The notes beneath the pieces were generated by a model. The model ran no database searches. It saw nothing but the letters and a program-made list of their open reading frames with translations, and was not told the origin of the DNA. Source: Methanoplanus sp. FWC-SCC4 (GTDB lineage: Archaea > Halobacteriota > Methanomicrobia > Methanomicrobiales > Methanomicrobiaceae). From it: a DNA stretch of 64,000 nt. Positions 36,342 through 45,647 of this stretch are shown piece by piece (the first letter of the stretch is position 1; the number at the start of each line of letters is the position of its first letter). A program made the translations under genes and the position numbers. The DNA is taken from assembly GCF_032878975.1 (NCBI RefSeq), contig NZ_CP043875.1, positions 2,100,370-2,164,369 of the forward strand, read 5' to 3'.

Positions 36342-37907
36342 ATGGATGATATCAGGGAAGAGATCGTTCTCAAATTTCTTAAGGCAGACCTCCAGGTTCA
36401 TTACGATGTTGTAATGTGGCTTGCAGAAAAAAATGATCCTTCCCTGGCTGACGAAGTAATAAAAAATGTTCCCCCCAACGCTCCTGTTGCACTTCCCAGT
36501 CACATCCCCGGATGGAAACAGAAAGGATTTGAACCGGCGATACCACGTCTGCGTGAACCGTCCAAAACTCAGGGTTCTGCACCGGACGAAACACCTGATC
36601 ATCACGAGGCTGACGGAACACGGTTCACCTCTCCTGCCGAAATAGAGGTACTATACGGCAAACCCTTTGAGCACAAGTCCGGTGTTGACTTCACTGATTT
36701 TATTTATTATTTCAAGGACCGTTATGAGAAGCTTTCAAAGATGCTTCGCGGAAGAGGCGATCCGATGCCAATTTCAGCACTTACACAGACGGTAAGATAC
36801 AGACAGCAGACCATTACAATAATCGGCATGATATCGGAGGTCAGGAACACTGCAAAGGGGCACAGGATTGCAGTACTCGAAGATCCGACAGATACAATAA
36901 ATGTTCTCTTCTACAATCCGCAGGCGGCATCAAACAATAACTATACCAATAAAGATCCTGAACGTGAGAAAAAAAAGCAGGAGGTCTTTTCAGAAGCTGA
37001 AAGAATTATTCCCGACGAAGTGGTGATGGTCAAGGGTACTCTCTCAAACGAGGGAACAATCATATTTGCAGACGAACTTCACAGACCTGACATTCCCCTT
37101 CAAAATTCTCCCTATAAAAGCAAAAAACCCGGAAAAGCAGTATTAATCTCAGACGTCCACGTAGGGAGCAACACTTTTCTCTCCGAGCAGTGGGAGCGTT
37201 TTTCAGAATGGATCTCACAATCAGATGTTAATTATCTATTGATTGCAGGCGATGTCGTTGACGGAATCGGCATATATCCCGATCAGGACAAAGAGCTGAC
37301 AATACCAAACATCTATGCCCAGTATGAAGTATTTGCACAGATGCTTTCAAAACTCCCAAAGCATATCACAATTGTAGTGTCACCAGGGAACCACGACGCA
37401 ATAAGGGGTTCTGAGCCACAGCCCGGACTTACGGAAAACTTCACAGAGCACTTCCCTGAGAATGCTTACATTGTTGAAAACCCTGCAATGGTTGATCTTC
37501 AGGGCGTAAGAGTCCTGATGTACCACGGAAGAAGCTATGATGACCTGATCTCAATGATCCCGGGTGCATCCTACACTGAACCCGAAAAGATGATGGTTGA
37601 GATGCTTAAAAGACGCCATCTTGCATGCACATACGGGATGAGAACCCCGATTCTGGCTGCAAAGGAAGACAAACTTATAATAGAGCCAATTCCGGAAATT
37701 CTGCACACAGGCCACGTTCACATATGCGGTGTGGAAAAATACAGAGGCGTTTTGTGTATCAATGCAGGGACATGGCAGTCACAGACTTCCTTCCAGAAGC
37801 AGATGAACGTCCAGCCGACTCCTGCACAGGCATATATGGTTGACCTCGAAACTCTCGAATATAAGCTCCTTGACTTCAATGAAGAGACAGTCAGAACAAT
37901 AGAATGA
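36342..37907 (+). CDS. polB: DNA polymerase II (PolD) small subunit DP1
   Basis: 521 residues. DP1 pairs with the large DP2 subunit in PolD, the main replicative polymerase of euryarchaea, and supplies 3'-5' exonuclease activity. An OB-fold near residues 145-240 precedes a calcineurin-like phosphoesterase with all expected metal motifs: LISDVHVG, AGDVVDG, SPGNHD, MYHGRSYDD and HTGHVH. The nuclease therefore looks active, like Mre11. The N-terminal 100 residues contain a Pro-rich linker. The DP2 gene is not in the window. Confidence 0.95.
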   Translation: MDDIREEIVLKFLKADLQVHYDVVMWLAEKNDPSLADEVIKNVPPNAPVALPSHIPGWKQKGFEPAIPRLREPSKTQGSAPDETPDHHEADGTRFTSPAEIEVLYGKPFEHKSGVDFTDFIYYFKDRYEKLSKMLRGRGDPMPISALTQTVRYRQQTITIIGMISEVRNTAKGHRIAVLEDPTDTINVLFYNPQAASNNNYTNKDPEREKKKQEVFSEAERIIPDEVVMVKGTLSNEGTIIFADELHRPDIPLQNSPYKSKKPGKAVLISDVHVGSNTFLSEQWERFSEWISQSDVNYLLIAGDVVDGIGIYPDQDKELTIPNIYAQYEVFAQMLSKLPKHITIVVSPGNHDAIRGSEPQPGLTENFTEHFPENAYIVENPAMVDLQGVRVLMYHGRSYDDLISMIPGASYTEPEKMMVEMLKRRHLACTYGMRTPILAAKEDKLIIEPIPEILHTGHVHICGVEKYRGVLCINAGTWQSQTSFQKQMNVQPTPAQAYMVDLETLEYKLLDFNEETVRTIE

Positions 37908-38096
37908 TAAAACCCGGAAATCCAGAGCAGAAATAAGGATGATGAATCCTGTTTTCCAGGTCCGGGGCGCTTCAATTCCCGGAATAATATAATTACTCTT
38001 TTACAACCTCTTTATCACACCGCACAAATAAAATAATAAACAAATTCCGGCTTTTACAATTTAAGCCTGTTTTCCAACCGGAGATGACAAAACCCG

Positions 38097-38732
38097 ATGC
38101 TCAAGACTACAGAGGAAAAGACAGTTTTCCTCATATCACTATACATAGCGGCACTAATCGTTGCAAACCTGCTTGGAAACAAAATAACAGATATTGGAGG
38201 AATTGTTGTATCAGTCGCAATATTCTCCTATCCTGTTACATTCCTTGTGACAGACATAATAGCAGAAGTCCATGGTGAAAAGAAATCAAAGGCACTTGTA
38301 ATGGCAGGAACAACGGCCCTTATTTTTGTCCTTGTTCTGACAGCACTCTCTGTTGCACTCCCGCCGGCAACACGTTTTCCGTTTAATGACAGTTATACAG
38401 ACATATTCGGAAGTTCCCTCAGGCTTGTTTTTGCAAGCATTGTATCCTTTGCAGTCAGCCAGACACATGACGTCTGGTCATTCCATTTCTGGAAGAGGAA
38501 AACAAACGGAAGGCATCTGTGGCTTAGAAATAATATTTCAACCGCAACAAGCCAGCTGATTGATACAACAATATTCATGTTCATAGCCTTTTACATGGCC
38601 GCTCCGATGTACACAGCCGGATTTATTGTGGCACTAATAATCCCCTACTGGATTGTAAAAGTAATAATGGCCCTGTTTGACACCCCGCTGTGCTATCTGG
38701 GAGTAAAATGGCTTAAAAATTCATCAGAATAA
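38097..38732 (+). CDS. Queuosine/archaeosine precursor transporter (YhhQ/QueT-like, DUF165)
   Basis: 211 residues with six or so membrane segments. The hallmarks are LVTDIIAEVHGEKKSKALV near the middle and QTHDVWSFHFWKRKTNGRHLWLRNN, which match the YhhQ family of 7-deazaguanine (preQ0/preQ1) importers; a later SQLIDTTIF motif also fits. In archaea the product feeds archaeosine or related tRNA modification. The gene stands alone between polB and the PadR operon. Substrate assigned by family only. Confidence 0.85.
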   Translation: MLKTTEEKTVFLISLYIAALIVANLLGNKITDIGGIVVSVAIFSYPVTFLVTDIIAEVHGEKKSKALVMAGTTALIFVLVLTALSVALPPATRFPFNDSYTDIFGSSLRLVFASIVSFAVSQTHDVWSFHFWKRKTNGRHLWLRNNISTATSQLIDTTIFMFIAFYMAAPMYTAGFIVALIIPYWIVKVIMALFDTPLCYLGVKWLKNSSE

Positions 38733-38931
38733 ATTTCACTGAATTTAATTATTATTTTTGCGGGATTACACCTGTATTGATGAAAATCACTCCCTGATTT
38801 CTCAATAAACAGTGCATGTAACTTTTATTCCATATATCTTTTCAAAACAGATTCTGATTTCGTCATCAGGATATGTGCTAACGGGGAAATTAATCCCATA
38901 CTGTTAATAATGTTATTCTGCCGGGTTTAAC

Positions 38932-39001
38932 CCGAAGTCTGCACGGAAAAACAAGCTCGGGAAATTTTTCCGGTGAAACAGGTTTCCCCCGGGAACTTCG
39001 G
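38932..39001. ncRNA. Candidate structured RNA or leader element
   Basis: A foldable, GC-rich segment in AT-rich surroundings. CCGAAGT (38932-38938) pairs with ACTTCGG (38995-39001) as an outer stem. Inside it, CGGAAAAA (38944-38951) pairs with TTTTTCCG (38965-38972) across a 13-nt loop, and GAAA/TTTC (38975-38986) forms a smaller hairpin, giving a three-way shape of about 70 nt. Its strand cannot be fixed. The TATA box at 39030 lies after it, so it is not part of a padR leader from that promoter. I cannot assign it to a known family. Confidence 0.35.
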
Positions 39002-39050
39002 ACAGGGGGAACTGGCAACTCCACGATATTTAAATATTATAATATTCAAT

Positions 39051-39110
39051 AGTTCTTATTAGAACCGTGCATTAATGAAAAGTTCTATTTCAAAACGTGC
39101 ATTTACGAAA
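39051..39110. promoter_or_regulatory. Tandem 30-bp direct repeat, probable PadR operator
   Basis: Two adjacent 30-bp units (39051-39080 and 39081-39110) share about 23 positions. Both start AGTTCT and end with a CGTGCATT-(A/T)-A-(T/C)-GAAA core. The 30-bp period equals about three helical turns, so two dimers could bind the same face. The pair lies between the TATA box (39030-39045) and the padR ATG, at or just after the expected transcription start, where a bound repressor would block initiation. Confidence 0.7.
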
Positions 39111-39127
39111 TATTAGGTGAAATAAAA

Positions 39128-39637
39128 ATGAGAAGCCCACCGGGATTTATGGAAGGCAGAAACAGAAGGAGAGGAAGAGGATTAATCCAGCTATATATTC
39201 TCCATTCACTCAAAAAAGAGCCTAAATCAGGATATGATATTTTAAAGGAGATATCCGATAAGACTAAAGGTGCATGGGTGCCAAGCAAGGGCACATTATA
39301 TCCAATGCTTAAAAAAATGGAGGATGAAGGTCTGATAACAATATCAGAAACAGGAAAACGCTCCAAAAACATCTTCGGCCTGACTGAAGACGGAAAAACT
39401 ACACTCGAAGGGATCATAAAGGGAAGAGAAGAAGAGAGAGAAAAAATGTATATCTTCAGGAATCTTCTTTTTGAGATTTTTGGTGATGAATCAGAGTCAG
39501 TAAGAGCAAATCTGATGGAAATCCGGTTTCTGGCAGAGAAAATTCCGGATGATAAACAGGGCAAAGCAAAATCACTTGTCAAAAAATGTCTTGAAGACTT
39601 AAAGAGGCTTGATTCCGATGAAAGCGGTAAGTGTTGA
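39128..39637 (+). CDS. PadR-family transcriptional regulator
   Basis: 169 residues. A winged helix at residues about 15-95 (LYILHSLKKEPKSGYDILKEI; GTLYPMLKKMEDEGLITISE) is typical of PadR, and the C-terminal part is a helical dimerisation arm. It overlaps the ABC ATPase start by 20 bp and so leads a padR-ABC-permease operon. PadR proteins beside exporters commonly repress them until a drug or metabolite binds. The tandem repeat just upstream is the likely autoregulatory site. Confidence 0.9.
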   Translation: MRSPPGFMEGRNRRRGRGLIQLYILHSLKKEPKSGYDILKEISDKTKGAWVPSKGTLYPMLKKMEDEGLITISETGKRSKNIFGLTEDGKTTLEGIIKGREEEREKMYIFRNLLFEIFGDESESVRANLMEIRFLAEKIPDDKQGKAKSLVKKCLEDLKRLDSDESGKC

Positions 39638-40601
39638 AAACCTGACAAAGAAGTTCGGTGATTTCACTGCTGTTGACGGCATCTCGCTTGATATCCCGGA
39701 AGGTGAGATCTTCGGACTTTTAGGCCCTAACGGTGCCGGAAAAACAACGACAATATCAATGCTTGCAACCATGCTGAATCCTACATCAGGAAAAGCAGAG
39801 ATTAACGGACACGATATAAATAAGGATGAAGAGGGTGTCAGAAAATCAATAGGAATTGTATTTCAGGATCAAAGCCTTGATGAAGAGCTTACTGCCTGGG
39901 AAAATATGGACTTTCACGGAAGACTGTATAGGATTCCTAAAAAAATCCGGCTTGAAAGAACAGGAGAGCTTTTGGATCTTGTCGGACTTGAAGACAGAAA
40001 GGATGACCTTGTAAAGACATATTCCGGCGGAATGAGGAGAAGGCTTGAGATTGCCAGAGGGCTTTTACACAGGCCAAAAGTGCTCTTCCTGGATGAACCG
40101 ACACTCGGACTGGACCCGCAGACAAGGAATTATCTCTGGGATTACATCGAAAAATTAAGCAGGGAAATGAAAATCACCGTAATTCTCACCACACATTACA
40201 TGGATGAGGCGGACAGGCTTTGCGGTCGTGTGGGAATTATTGATAAAGGCCGGATTGTTGCCCTTGATACACCGGAAAACCTGAAGAAGAGAACAGGCGG
40301 AGATGTTATAACCGTAAAATCACCTGATTATTCCTGCAAAATCCCAGGTCTTAATGAATCATGGATTGAGAAGGTTGAAAGCTCTGAGGGTTTTTTCTCA
40401 ATTGCCCTTCATGATGCCGAGGAGCATATGTCTGAGCTAATCGGGATACTGATTAAAGATAATATCAGAATTACTTCTGTTTCAGTTCACAAACCGACAC
40501 TTGAGGATGTATTTCTGCATTATACAGGCAGGACAATCCGCGATGAGGAAGCAGGTACAAAGGATCACATGCGGATGGCATATAAAACAAGGAGGCACTG
40601 A
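39618..40601 (+). CDS. ABC transporter ATP-binding protein, DrrA type
   Basis: 327 residues from the ATG at 39618; a TTG nine bases earlier is the alternative. Walker A GLLGPNGAGKTTT, signature YSGGMRRRLEIARG and Walker B VLFLDEPTLGLDP are all present, plus the H-loop in LTTHYMDEADRL. The C-terminal 90 residues after the nucleotide-binding domain match daunorubicin-resistance ATPases (DrrA) and are thought to contact the permease. It is encoded with an ABC-2 permease directly downstream, so the pair forms an exporter controlled by the upstream PadR. Confidence 0.93.
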   Translation: MKAVSVENLTKKFGDFTAVDGISLDIPEGEIFGLLGPNGAGKTTTISMLATMLNPTSGKAEINGHDINKDEEGVRKSIGIVFQDQSLDEELTAWENMDFHGRLYRIPKKIRLERTGELLDLVGLEDRKDDLVKTYSGGMRRRLEIARGLLHRPKVLFLDEPTLGLDPQTRNYLWDYIEKLSREMKITVILTTHYMDEADRLCGRVGIIDKGRIVALDTPENLKKRTGGDVITVKSPDYSCKIPGLNESWIEKVESSEGFFSIALHDAEEHMSELIGILIKDNIRITSVSVHKPTLEDVFLHYTGRTIRDEEAGTKDHMRMAYKTRRH

Positions 40602-40603
40602 TT

Positions 40604-41353
40604 ATGGATGTTATTTATTCAATCTGGCTCAGGAACCTCAAAAGGTACCTCAGGTCTAAGAGCAGGATTGTCGGCAGTCTTGGGATGCCACTCTTTTTCC
40701 TGATAATTCTTGGTTTCGGTCTGAATTCGGTTGTGAATATCTCCAGCGTAAGCGGGAATTATGTTGAGTTTTTAGTGCCCGGAATTGTGGCAATGAGTGT
40801 TTTGTTCACATCGATATTTTCCGGAATTCAGATCATATGGGACAAGCAGTTTGGATTTTTAAAAGAAACCCTTGTGGCACCCATCTCAAGAATTGAAATT
40901 ATGCTCGGCCAGACTTTTGGCGGCGCCACAACCGCCATAATTCAGGGAACGATAATTCTCGTATTGTCTCTCTTTATAGGGCTTAATATCTCATGGATTG
41001 GCGGGCTGTTAATTGCCTTCGGGTTCATGGCACTGATCGGAATCGGCTTTACCTCGCTTGGTATTGCAATTGCTTCCAGAATGGATGATATGAACGGTTT
41101 TCAGCTTATAATGAGTTTTATCATATTTCCGATATTCGGACTTTCCGGAGCAATGTTTCCGATTGACAGCCTTCCTCCGATGTTTAGAACCCTTACATTG
41201 TTTGACCCGTTAACCTACGGTGTTGAGGGAATAAGATTCGGTTTAAACGGAGTGGCACAGATTAACCCGATTGCGTGCTTTGTCGTACTCCTCACATTTT
41301 CAGTTGCGATGATTCTGACCGGAGCCTTCCTTTTTAGGAAAGTCAAAATCTAA
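40604..41353 (+). CDS. ABC-2 type exporter permease
   Basis: 249 residues with six membrane segments, a DrrB-like permease. Conserved pieces include LVPGIVAMSVLFTSIFSG, FLKETLVAPISR and IFPIFGLSGAMFPIDSLP. It starts 2 bp after the ATPase gene behind an AGGAGG site. With the ATPase it would export a hydrophobic compound, a lipid or a drug. The substrate is unknown. Confidence 0.92.
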   Translation: MDVIYSIWLRNLKRYLRSKSRIVGSLGMPLFFLIILGFGLNSVVNISSVSGNYVEFLVPGIVAMSVLFTSIFSGIQIIWDKQFGFLKETLVAPISRIEIMLGQTFGGATTAIIQGTIILVLSLFIGLNISWIGGLLIAFGFMALIGIGFTSLGIAIASRMDDMNGFQLIMSFIIFPIFGLSGAMFPIDSLPPMFRTLTLFDPLTYGVEGIRFGLNGVAQINPIACFVVLLTFSVAMILTGAFLFRKVKI

Positions 41354-41526
41354 AAAAAATTTTTTGCCCGCGATTTATTCTGCCTGAATTGCATAAACTC
41401 AGAAATTGGCAATCTCTTCAATATATACTTTATTTTAAAATTAAGGCAATTATAACTGCGATTTTTTTCGAAGTCAAGGATTTGCTTATAATCCCCAAGG
41501 CCCTATATTATAGATGGTGAACGATA

Positions 41527-42369
41527 TTGAATAAAGAAAATTTCAACAAATTCCTTTCATTTATTGCAATAACTGCAGCATTCTTTGCAGTGGTAATAAC
41601 TCCCGGATGCATCTCCGGCGACCAGAACGATAACATAAATGAAACACCTGAACAGACCCCTGGCATTGTAGAACAGGATACCATTTTCGGTCACACATGG
41701 GTGCTGAAATCCCTATATGACAATGAAACAGAAGAGATGCTTTCAACAGGAAACGTCTCGGCAACACTTGTGCTTGGAGAAGACAAAAAGATCTCAGGAA
41801 ATGCAGGCTGCAACAACTTCTTTGGTGAATACACACTTGAAAATAACTCATTTAAGACAGGTGTTTTAGGCACAACCCTGATGGCATGCTTTGATGAGGA
41901 AACAGCACTTGTTGAAAGTATATTCCTGAAAAATCTTGATAAGGCATCATCCATTAAATTAGCAGGAGATAAACTCGCAATTCTTGATGAAAGCGGAAAA
42001 GAGATTCTTGTATTTGAAAAAGCCACACTTGCAGGCTCAGAATGGGAGCTTCTCTCCATGAAGGAGGGGGATGCGATAGTTTCAATTCCGGCAAACACGA
42101 CCGTTTCACTTTCATTTAAAGAAGGAAAGATCTCAGGAAATACAGGCTGCAACAACTACTTTGCAAACTATAATACCGATGAAATTTCAGAGATAGAGTT
42201 CGGGCTCCCCGGTTCAACAAAAATGTATTGTGATGAAGAGACTATGAAGACCGAATCCTCATACCTCGGACTTCTTGAGGATGTTAAAGGATACAGAATT
42301 TCAGGCAATACTCTGACACTCACAGATAGTGAAGGAAAAACCCTCCTGAACTTTAAGAGAACAACCTGA
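41527..42369 (+). CDS. Lipoprotein with two META (HslJ-like) domains
   Basis: 280 residues from a TTG start, chosen because GGTGA lies six bases ahead and no ATG or GTG is open in frame. A signal with a lipobox-like VITPGCIS (Cys about residue 28) precedes two tandem META domains: GHTWVLKSLYD with ISGNAGCNNFFGEYT, and GSEWELLSMKE with ISGNTGCNNYFANY. Each has the conserved cysteine pattern, probably disulfides. META/HslJ proteins are heat-shock or motility-linked in bacteria. It is probably anchored on the outer face. Its role here is not known. Confidence 0.85.
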   Translation: MNKENFNKFLSFIAITAAFFAVVITPGCISGDQNDNINETPEQTPGIVEQDTIFGHTWVLKSLYDNETEEMLSTGNVSATLVLGEDKKISGNAGCNNFFGEYTLENNSFKTGVLGTTLMACFDEETALVESIFLKNLDKASSIKLAGDKLAILDESGKEILVFEKATLAGSEWELLSMKEGDAIVSIPANTTVSLSFKEGKISGNTGCNNYFANYNTDEISEIEFGLPGSTKMYCDEETMKTESSYLGLLEDVKGYRISGNTLTLTDSEGKTLLNFKRTT

Positions 42370-42496
42370 ATATCTTCTTAACCTCTTCTTTTTTAAACGG
42401 CAGATGACGATTTTTTTGCCTTTTTTTTCGCTAATTGACGAATTCAATATAGGGATTGGTCGATAGGAACCGGATCATTTTTATTATAATAAACAA

Positions 42497-42506
42497 ACTT
42501 ATAAGC
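42497..42506 (+). promoter_or_regulatory. TATA box of the membrane pyrophosphatase gene
   Basis: ACTTATAAGC lies 68-77 bp before the hppA ATG and predicts a leader of about 46 nt. That leader contains the palindrome CCTCCGGAGG (42551-42560), whose right half, GGAGG, is the putative ribosome binding site, 13 bases before the ATG. Confidence 0.45.
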
Positions 42507-42573
42507 AAATTGATTACTTCGGGGTATGCAGAGTGTTTATCGCTCCAATACCTCCGGAGGGATGGTTTAAACT

Positions 42574-44610
42574 ATGGATATGTTGATCTATCTCGCACCT
42601 GTATGTGCATTAATCGGCCTTATCTTTGCAGGATTCTCATTTATGAGAGTCAGAAAAGAAGGCGAGGGCACAGAGGTCATTAAGAAGATTACTGCAGCAA
42701 TCCACACCGGTGCAATGGTCTACCTTAACAGGCAGTACCGTGCCATCGCTGTTTTTGTTGTGGTACTTGCAATCGTAATTGCAGTTCTTCTGCCACAGAA
42801 TGGTATTCTCACCGCAGGATGTTTTGTCCTTGGTGCAGTATTATCCGCAACGGCAGGTTACATCGGAATGTTTACAGCTACAAATGCAAACGGACGCACA
42901 ACAAACGCTGCAACCCGCGGTATTGCAGAAGCGTTCAAAGTTTCATTTGCAAGCGGAACTGTCATGGGAATGAGCGTTGTGGGCTTAGGTCTTTTCGGTC
43001 TTTCAATCGCATTCATCGGACTGACTGACATTCTTGCAGGCGCTGAAATGCCTGTAATCGTCAACACACTTGCAGGTTTCTCCCTTGGTGCATCTTCAAT
43101 TGCACTCTTTGCACGTGTCGGCGGCGGTATCTTTACAAAGGCAGCCGATGTCGGTGCTGACCTTGTTGGAAAGGTAGAAGCAGGCATTCCTGAAGATGAT
43201 CCAAGAAACCCTGCAGTTATCGCTGACAATGTCGGTGACAATGTAGGAGATATCGCAGGTATGGGTGCTGATCTTTACGAATCATACGTAGGATCAATCA
43301 TCGCAACAATGCTCCTTGCAGCATCAACAGCAGCACTTACCTTCCCCGGCATTCCTATGATGAATGTCGTGATGGTTCCTATGATAATTGCAGCTCTCGG
43401 AATTGTTGCTTCAATTGTAGGTACATTCTTTGTACGCACAAACAAGACAGAATCATCCGCAATTCACATGGCATTCAACTCAGGCCTTATCGTTGCATTA
43501 ATTCTTGTCATTGTCGCAACCTACTTCATCACAGATATGCTTCTTGGAAGCTTCGGATTCAACGTATTCCTCTCAACAGTAGCAGGACTTGTTGCCGGTT
43601 TCCTCATCGGTCAGATTACGGAATATTATACATCATATGAAAGGAAGCCAACCCTCACAATTGCAAAGTCCTGTGAGACAGGTGCAGCAACAAACATCAT
43701 TACCGGTTTTGCAAAGGGAATGGAATCCACAATATGGCCTGTTTTAATCATCGGACTTGCAATTTATGTTGCATTTACACTCTCCGGACTCTACGGTATT
43801 GCAATTGCAGCAGTCGGTATGCTTGCAACACTCGGTATTTCACTTGCAGTTGATGCATACGGTCCTGTCGCAGACAATGCGGGCGGTATCGCTGAGATGA
43901 GCCACCAGAAACCTGAAGTCCGTGAAATCACAGACACACTCGATGCAGTAGGAAACACAACCGCTGCAATCGGTAAGGGTTTTGCAATCGGTTCAGCAGC
44001 TCTTACAGCACTTGCACTCTTCTCCTCATACGGTATTGCAGTCGGTCTTGACTCAATCAATGTCGCAGATGCAAACGTATTCATCGGACTTTTAATCGGT
44101 GCAATGCTTCCATTCCTCTTCTCATCAATGACAATGATGGCTGTGGGTCGTGCAGCATATGAAATTGTCATCGAAGTCCGCAGACAGTTTAAGGAAATTA
44201 AAGGCTTAATGGAAGGAAAAGCAGATCCTGACTATGAGTCATGTATTGCAATATCCACACACTCTGCATTAAAGGAAATGATTCTTCCTGGTGTTCTTGC
44301 AATTGCAGCACCTCTTGTCGTAGGATATATCCTCGGTCCGGGTGCTCTCGGAGGACTTTTAGCAGGTTCACTTGTTTCCGGTTTCATGCTTGCAATCACC
44401 ATGGCAAACGCCGGTGGTGCATGGGACAATGCAAAGAAATACATTGAACTTGGAAACTTCGGTGGAAAAGGCTCTGATGCACACAAGGCAGGTGTCACTG
44501 GTGACACAGTCGGAGATCCTTTCAAGGACACATCAGGTCCTGCAATCAATATCCTCTTAAAGCTCATGAGCATTGTTGCTGTTGTATTTGCACCACTGTT
44601 CATCCTTTAA
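42574..44610 (+). CDS. hppA: Membrane-bound pyrophosphatase, K+-dependent type
   Basis: 678 residues, full length, about 16 membrane segments. It couples pyrophosphate hydrolysis to pumping of H+ or Na+. The substrate-binding [35 protein letters not shown] region and the late [15 protein letters not shown] motif are intact. The sequence [18 protein letters not shown] has Ala at the position that is Lys in K+-independent enzymes, so it should need K+. Whether it pumps Na+ or H+ is not decided here. Monocistronic, ended by a hairpin terminator. Confidence 0.97.
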   Translation: MDMLIYLAPVCALIGLIFAGFSFMRVRKEGEGTEVIKKITAAIHTGAMVYLNRQYRAIAVFVVVLAIVIAVLLPQNGILTAGCFVLGAVLSATAGYIGMFTATNANGRTTNAATRGIAEAFKVSFASGTVMGMSVVGLGLFGLSIAFIGLTDILAGAEMPVIVNTLAGFSLGASSIALFARVGGGIFTKAADVGADLVGKVEAGIPEDDPRNPAVIADNVGDNVGDIAGMGADLYESYVGSIIATMLLAASTAALTFPGIPMMNVVMVPMIIAALGIVASIVGTFFVRTNKTESSAIHMAFNSGLIVALILVIVATYFITDMLLGSFGFNVFLSTVAGLVAGFLIGQITEYYTSYERKPTLTIAKSCETGAATNIITGFAKGMESTIWPVLIIGLAIYVAFTLSGLYGIAIAAVGMLATLGISLAVDAYGPVADNAGGIAEMSHQKPEVREITDTLDAVGNTTAAIGKGFAIGSAALTALALFSSYGIAVGLDSINVADANVFIGLLIGAMLPFLFSSMTMMAVGRAAYEIVIEVRRQFKEIKGLMEGKADPDYESCIAISTHSALKEMILPGVLAIAAPLVVGYILGPGALGGLLAGSLVSGFMLAITMANAGGAWDNAKKYIELGNFGGKGSDAHKAGVTGDTVGDPFKDTSGPAINILLKLMSIVAVVFAPLFIL

Positions 44611-44777
44611 ACTCAATTTCAAACAATTTTTTAAGAACAGGTTTTTATCGATTGTTTCTTTTTGCTGTTTTTTGTGAAACCTCTTACACAAATTCAGTTG
44701 ACTTTATTTTGACATTTTTTTGAAATCAGAGGAATTTTACTATTATATTTTGCAAAATTTAATTATTAAAATGAATT

Positions 44778-44817
44778 AAAAACCCTGGATTTTCATTTCA
44801 CAAGGGTTTTTTTAGAA
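44778..44817. terminator. Bidirectional terminator between hppA and the methyltransferase
   Basis: AAAAACCCT (44778-44786) pairs with AGGGTTTTT (44803-44811) over a 16-nt loop, with T-runs on both strands. It overlaps the stop codon of the minus-strand methyltransferase at 44798 and lies 168 bp past hppA, so it could end both convergent transcripts. Confidence 0.6.
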
Positions 44818-45538
44818 TTACCCAGAACCCTGATTCATCGCTTAAAATCCTGTAAGGAATCTCCGCCTCCTCGATTGCACAAAAGATCTCAGCCCTCCTC
44901 TCAACAGTCATATTTTTCCCACTTTTACTACCGGCACCCCATTCGGGATTTTCCAGTGCCATCTCAGAAGTTATCCGGTTGCAGAGTTCAGCGTTTCCAA
45001 ACCCTCCTCCGATAAAAGTCATACACCCTGGTGCAATCACCCTGTATATCTCCTGAAATGAACGGATTTTATCCTGCCAGAAAAAAACAGAACCCCTGCT
45101 GATTATAAGATCTATTGAACTGTCTCTAAACGGCAGGTTTTCGGCATCTCCCGATATAAACTGACACCTCCGGGAAATATTCTCAGACCTTATGTTTTCA
45201 GCAGCAAACTGTTTTGCGTATTCTGAGTTGTCAATAAGAAGAATATCAAGATCGGTTTTTTTTGCAAGTGCTATCCCAAGACTGCCAGGGCCGCATCCGA
45301 GATCAATGCAGACACCCGTTGTTATCCCACACTCCGCAACAATTTTTTCAGCAATTACAGGATAAACAGGTGCAAAAATTCCCTTTGAAAGCCTGTTCAT
45401 TCCTTCTGCCTTCTTTTTTTCCCTGATCTTATCGTCTCTCATAATACTGCCCGCCGGATTTACTAAAAAAATTATTTTCCAAAAACATACGGAAAAAAAA
45501 TCTGAAATATCCGGGCCTTTTTTAGTATCTGTACTCAT
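44798..45538 (-). CDS. SAM-dependent methyltransferase
   Basis: 246 residues. An N-terminal 50-residue part precedes a class I methyltransferase core: CIDLGCGPGSLGIALAKK (motif I, about residues 80-96), IDNSEYAKQ, and ISGDAENLPFRDSSIDLIISRG, then FQEIYRVIAPG. The start is uncertain: an internal ATG at MNRLSKGIF may be the true one, giving a shorter protein with the usual family length. It probably methylates a small molecule or lipid. It converges with hppA. Confidence 0.8.
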   Translation of the reverse strand: MSTDTKKGPDISDFFSVCFWKIIFLVNPAGSIMRDDKIREKKKAEGMNRLSKGIFAPVYPVIAEKIVAECGITTGVCIDLGCGPGSLGIALAKKTDLDILLIDNSEYAKQFAAENIRSENISRRCQFISGDAENLPFRDSSIDLIISRGSVFFWQDKIRSFQEIYRVIAPGCMTFIGGGFGNAELCNRITSEMALENPEWGAGSKSGKNMTVERRAEIFCAIEEAEIPYRILSDESGFWVILKKPL

Positions 45539-45647
45539 GCATTAAAAAAGATTTATCCGGCATCCGGAGGCATGATCCTAAAGGCAAGGCACCAAAAGAC
45601 AGATTCGCAACCTGCAATTAAAAAAAAGTTTAGAATTGTAATGATGT

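Larger units (their letters stand above)
38733..39127. other. Long intergenic region with structured segment and promoter of the PadR operon
   Basis: 395 bp without a protein-coding gene. Its left part is AT-rich. The middle holds a GC-rich foldable segment (38930-39003). The right part has a TATA box (TTTAAATATTATAATA, 39030-39045) and a 30-bp tandem repeat, both serving the padR gene at 39128. Confidence 0.6.
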
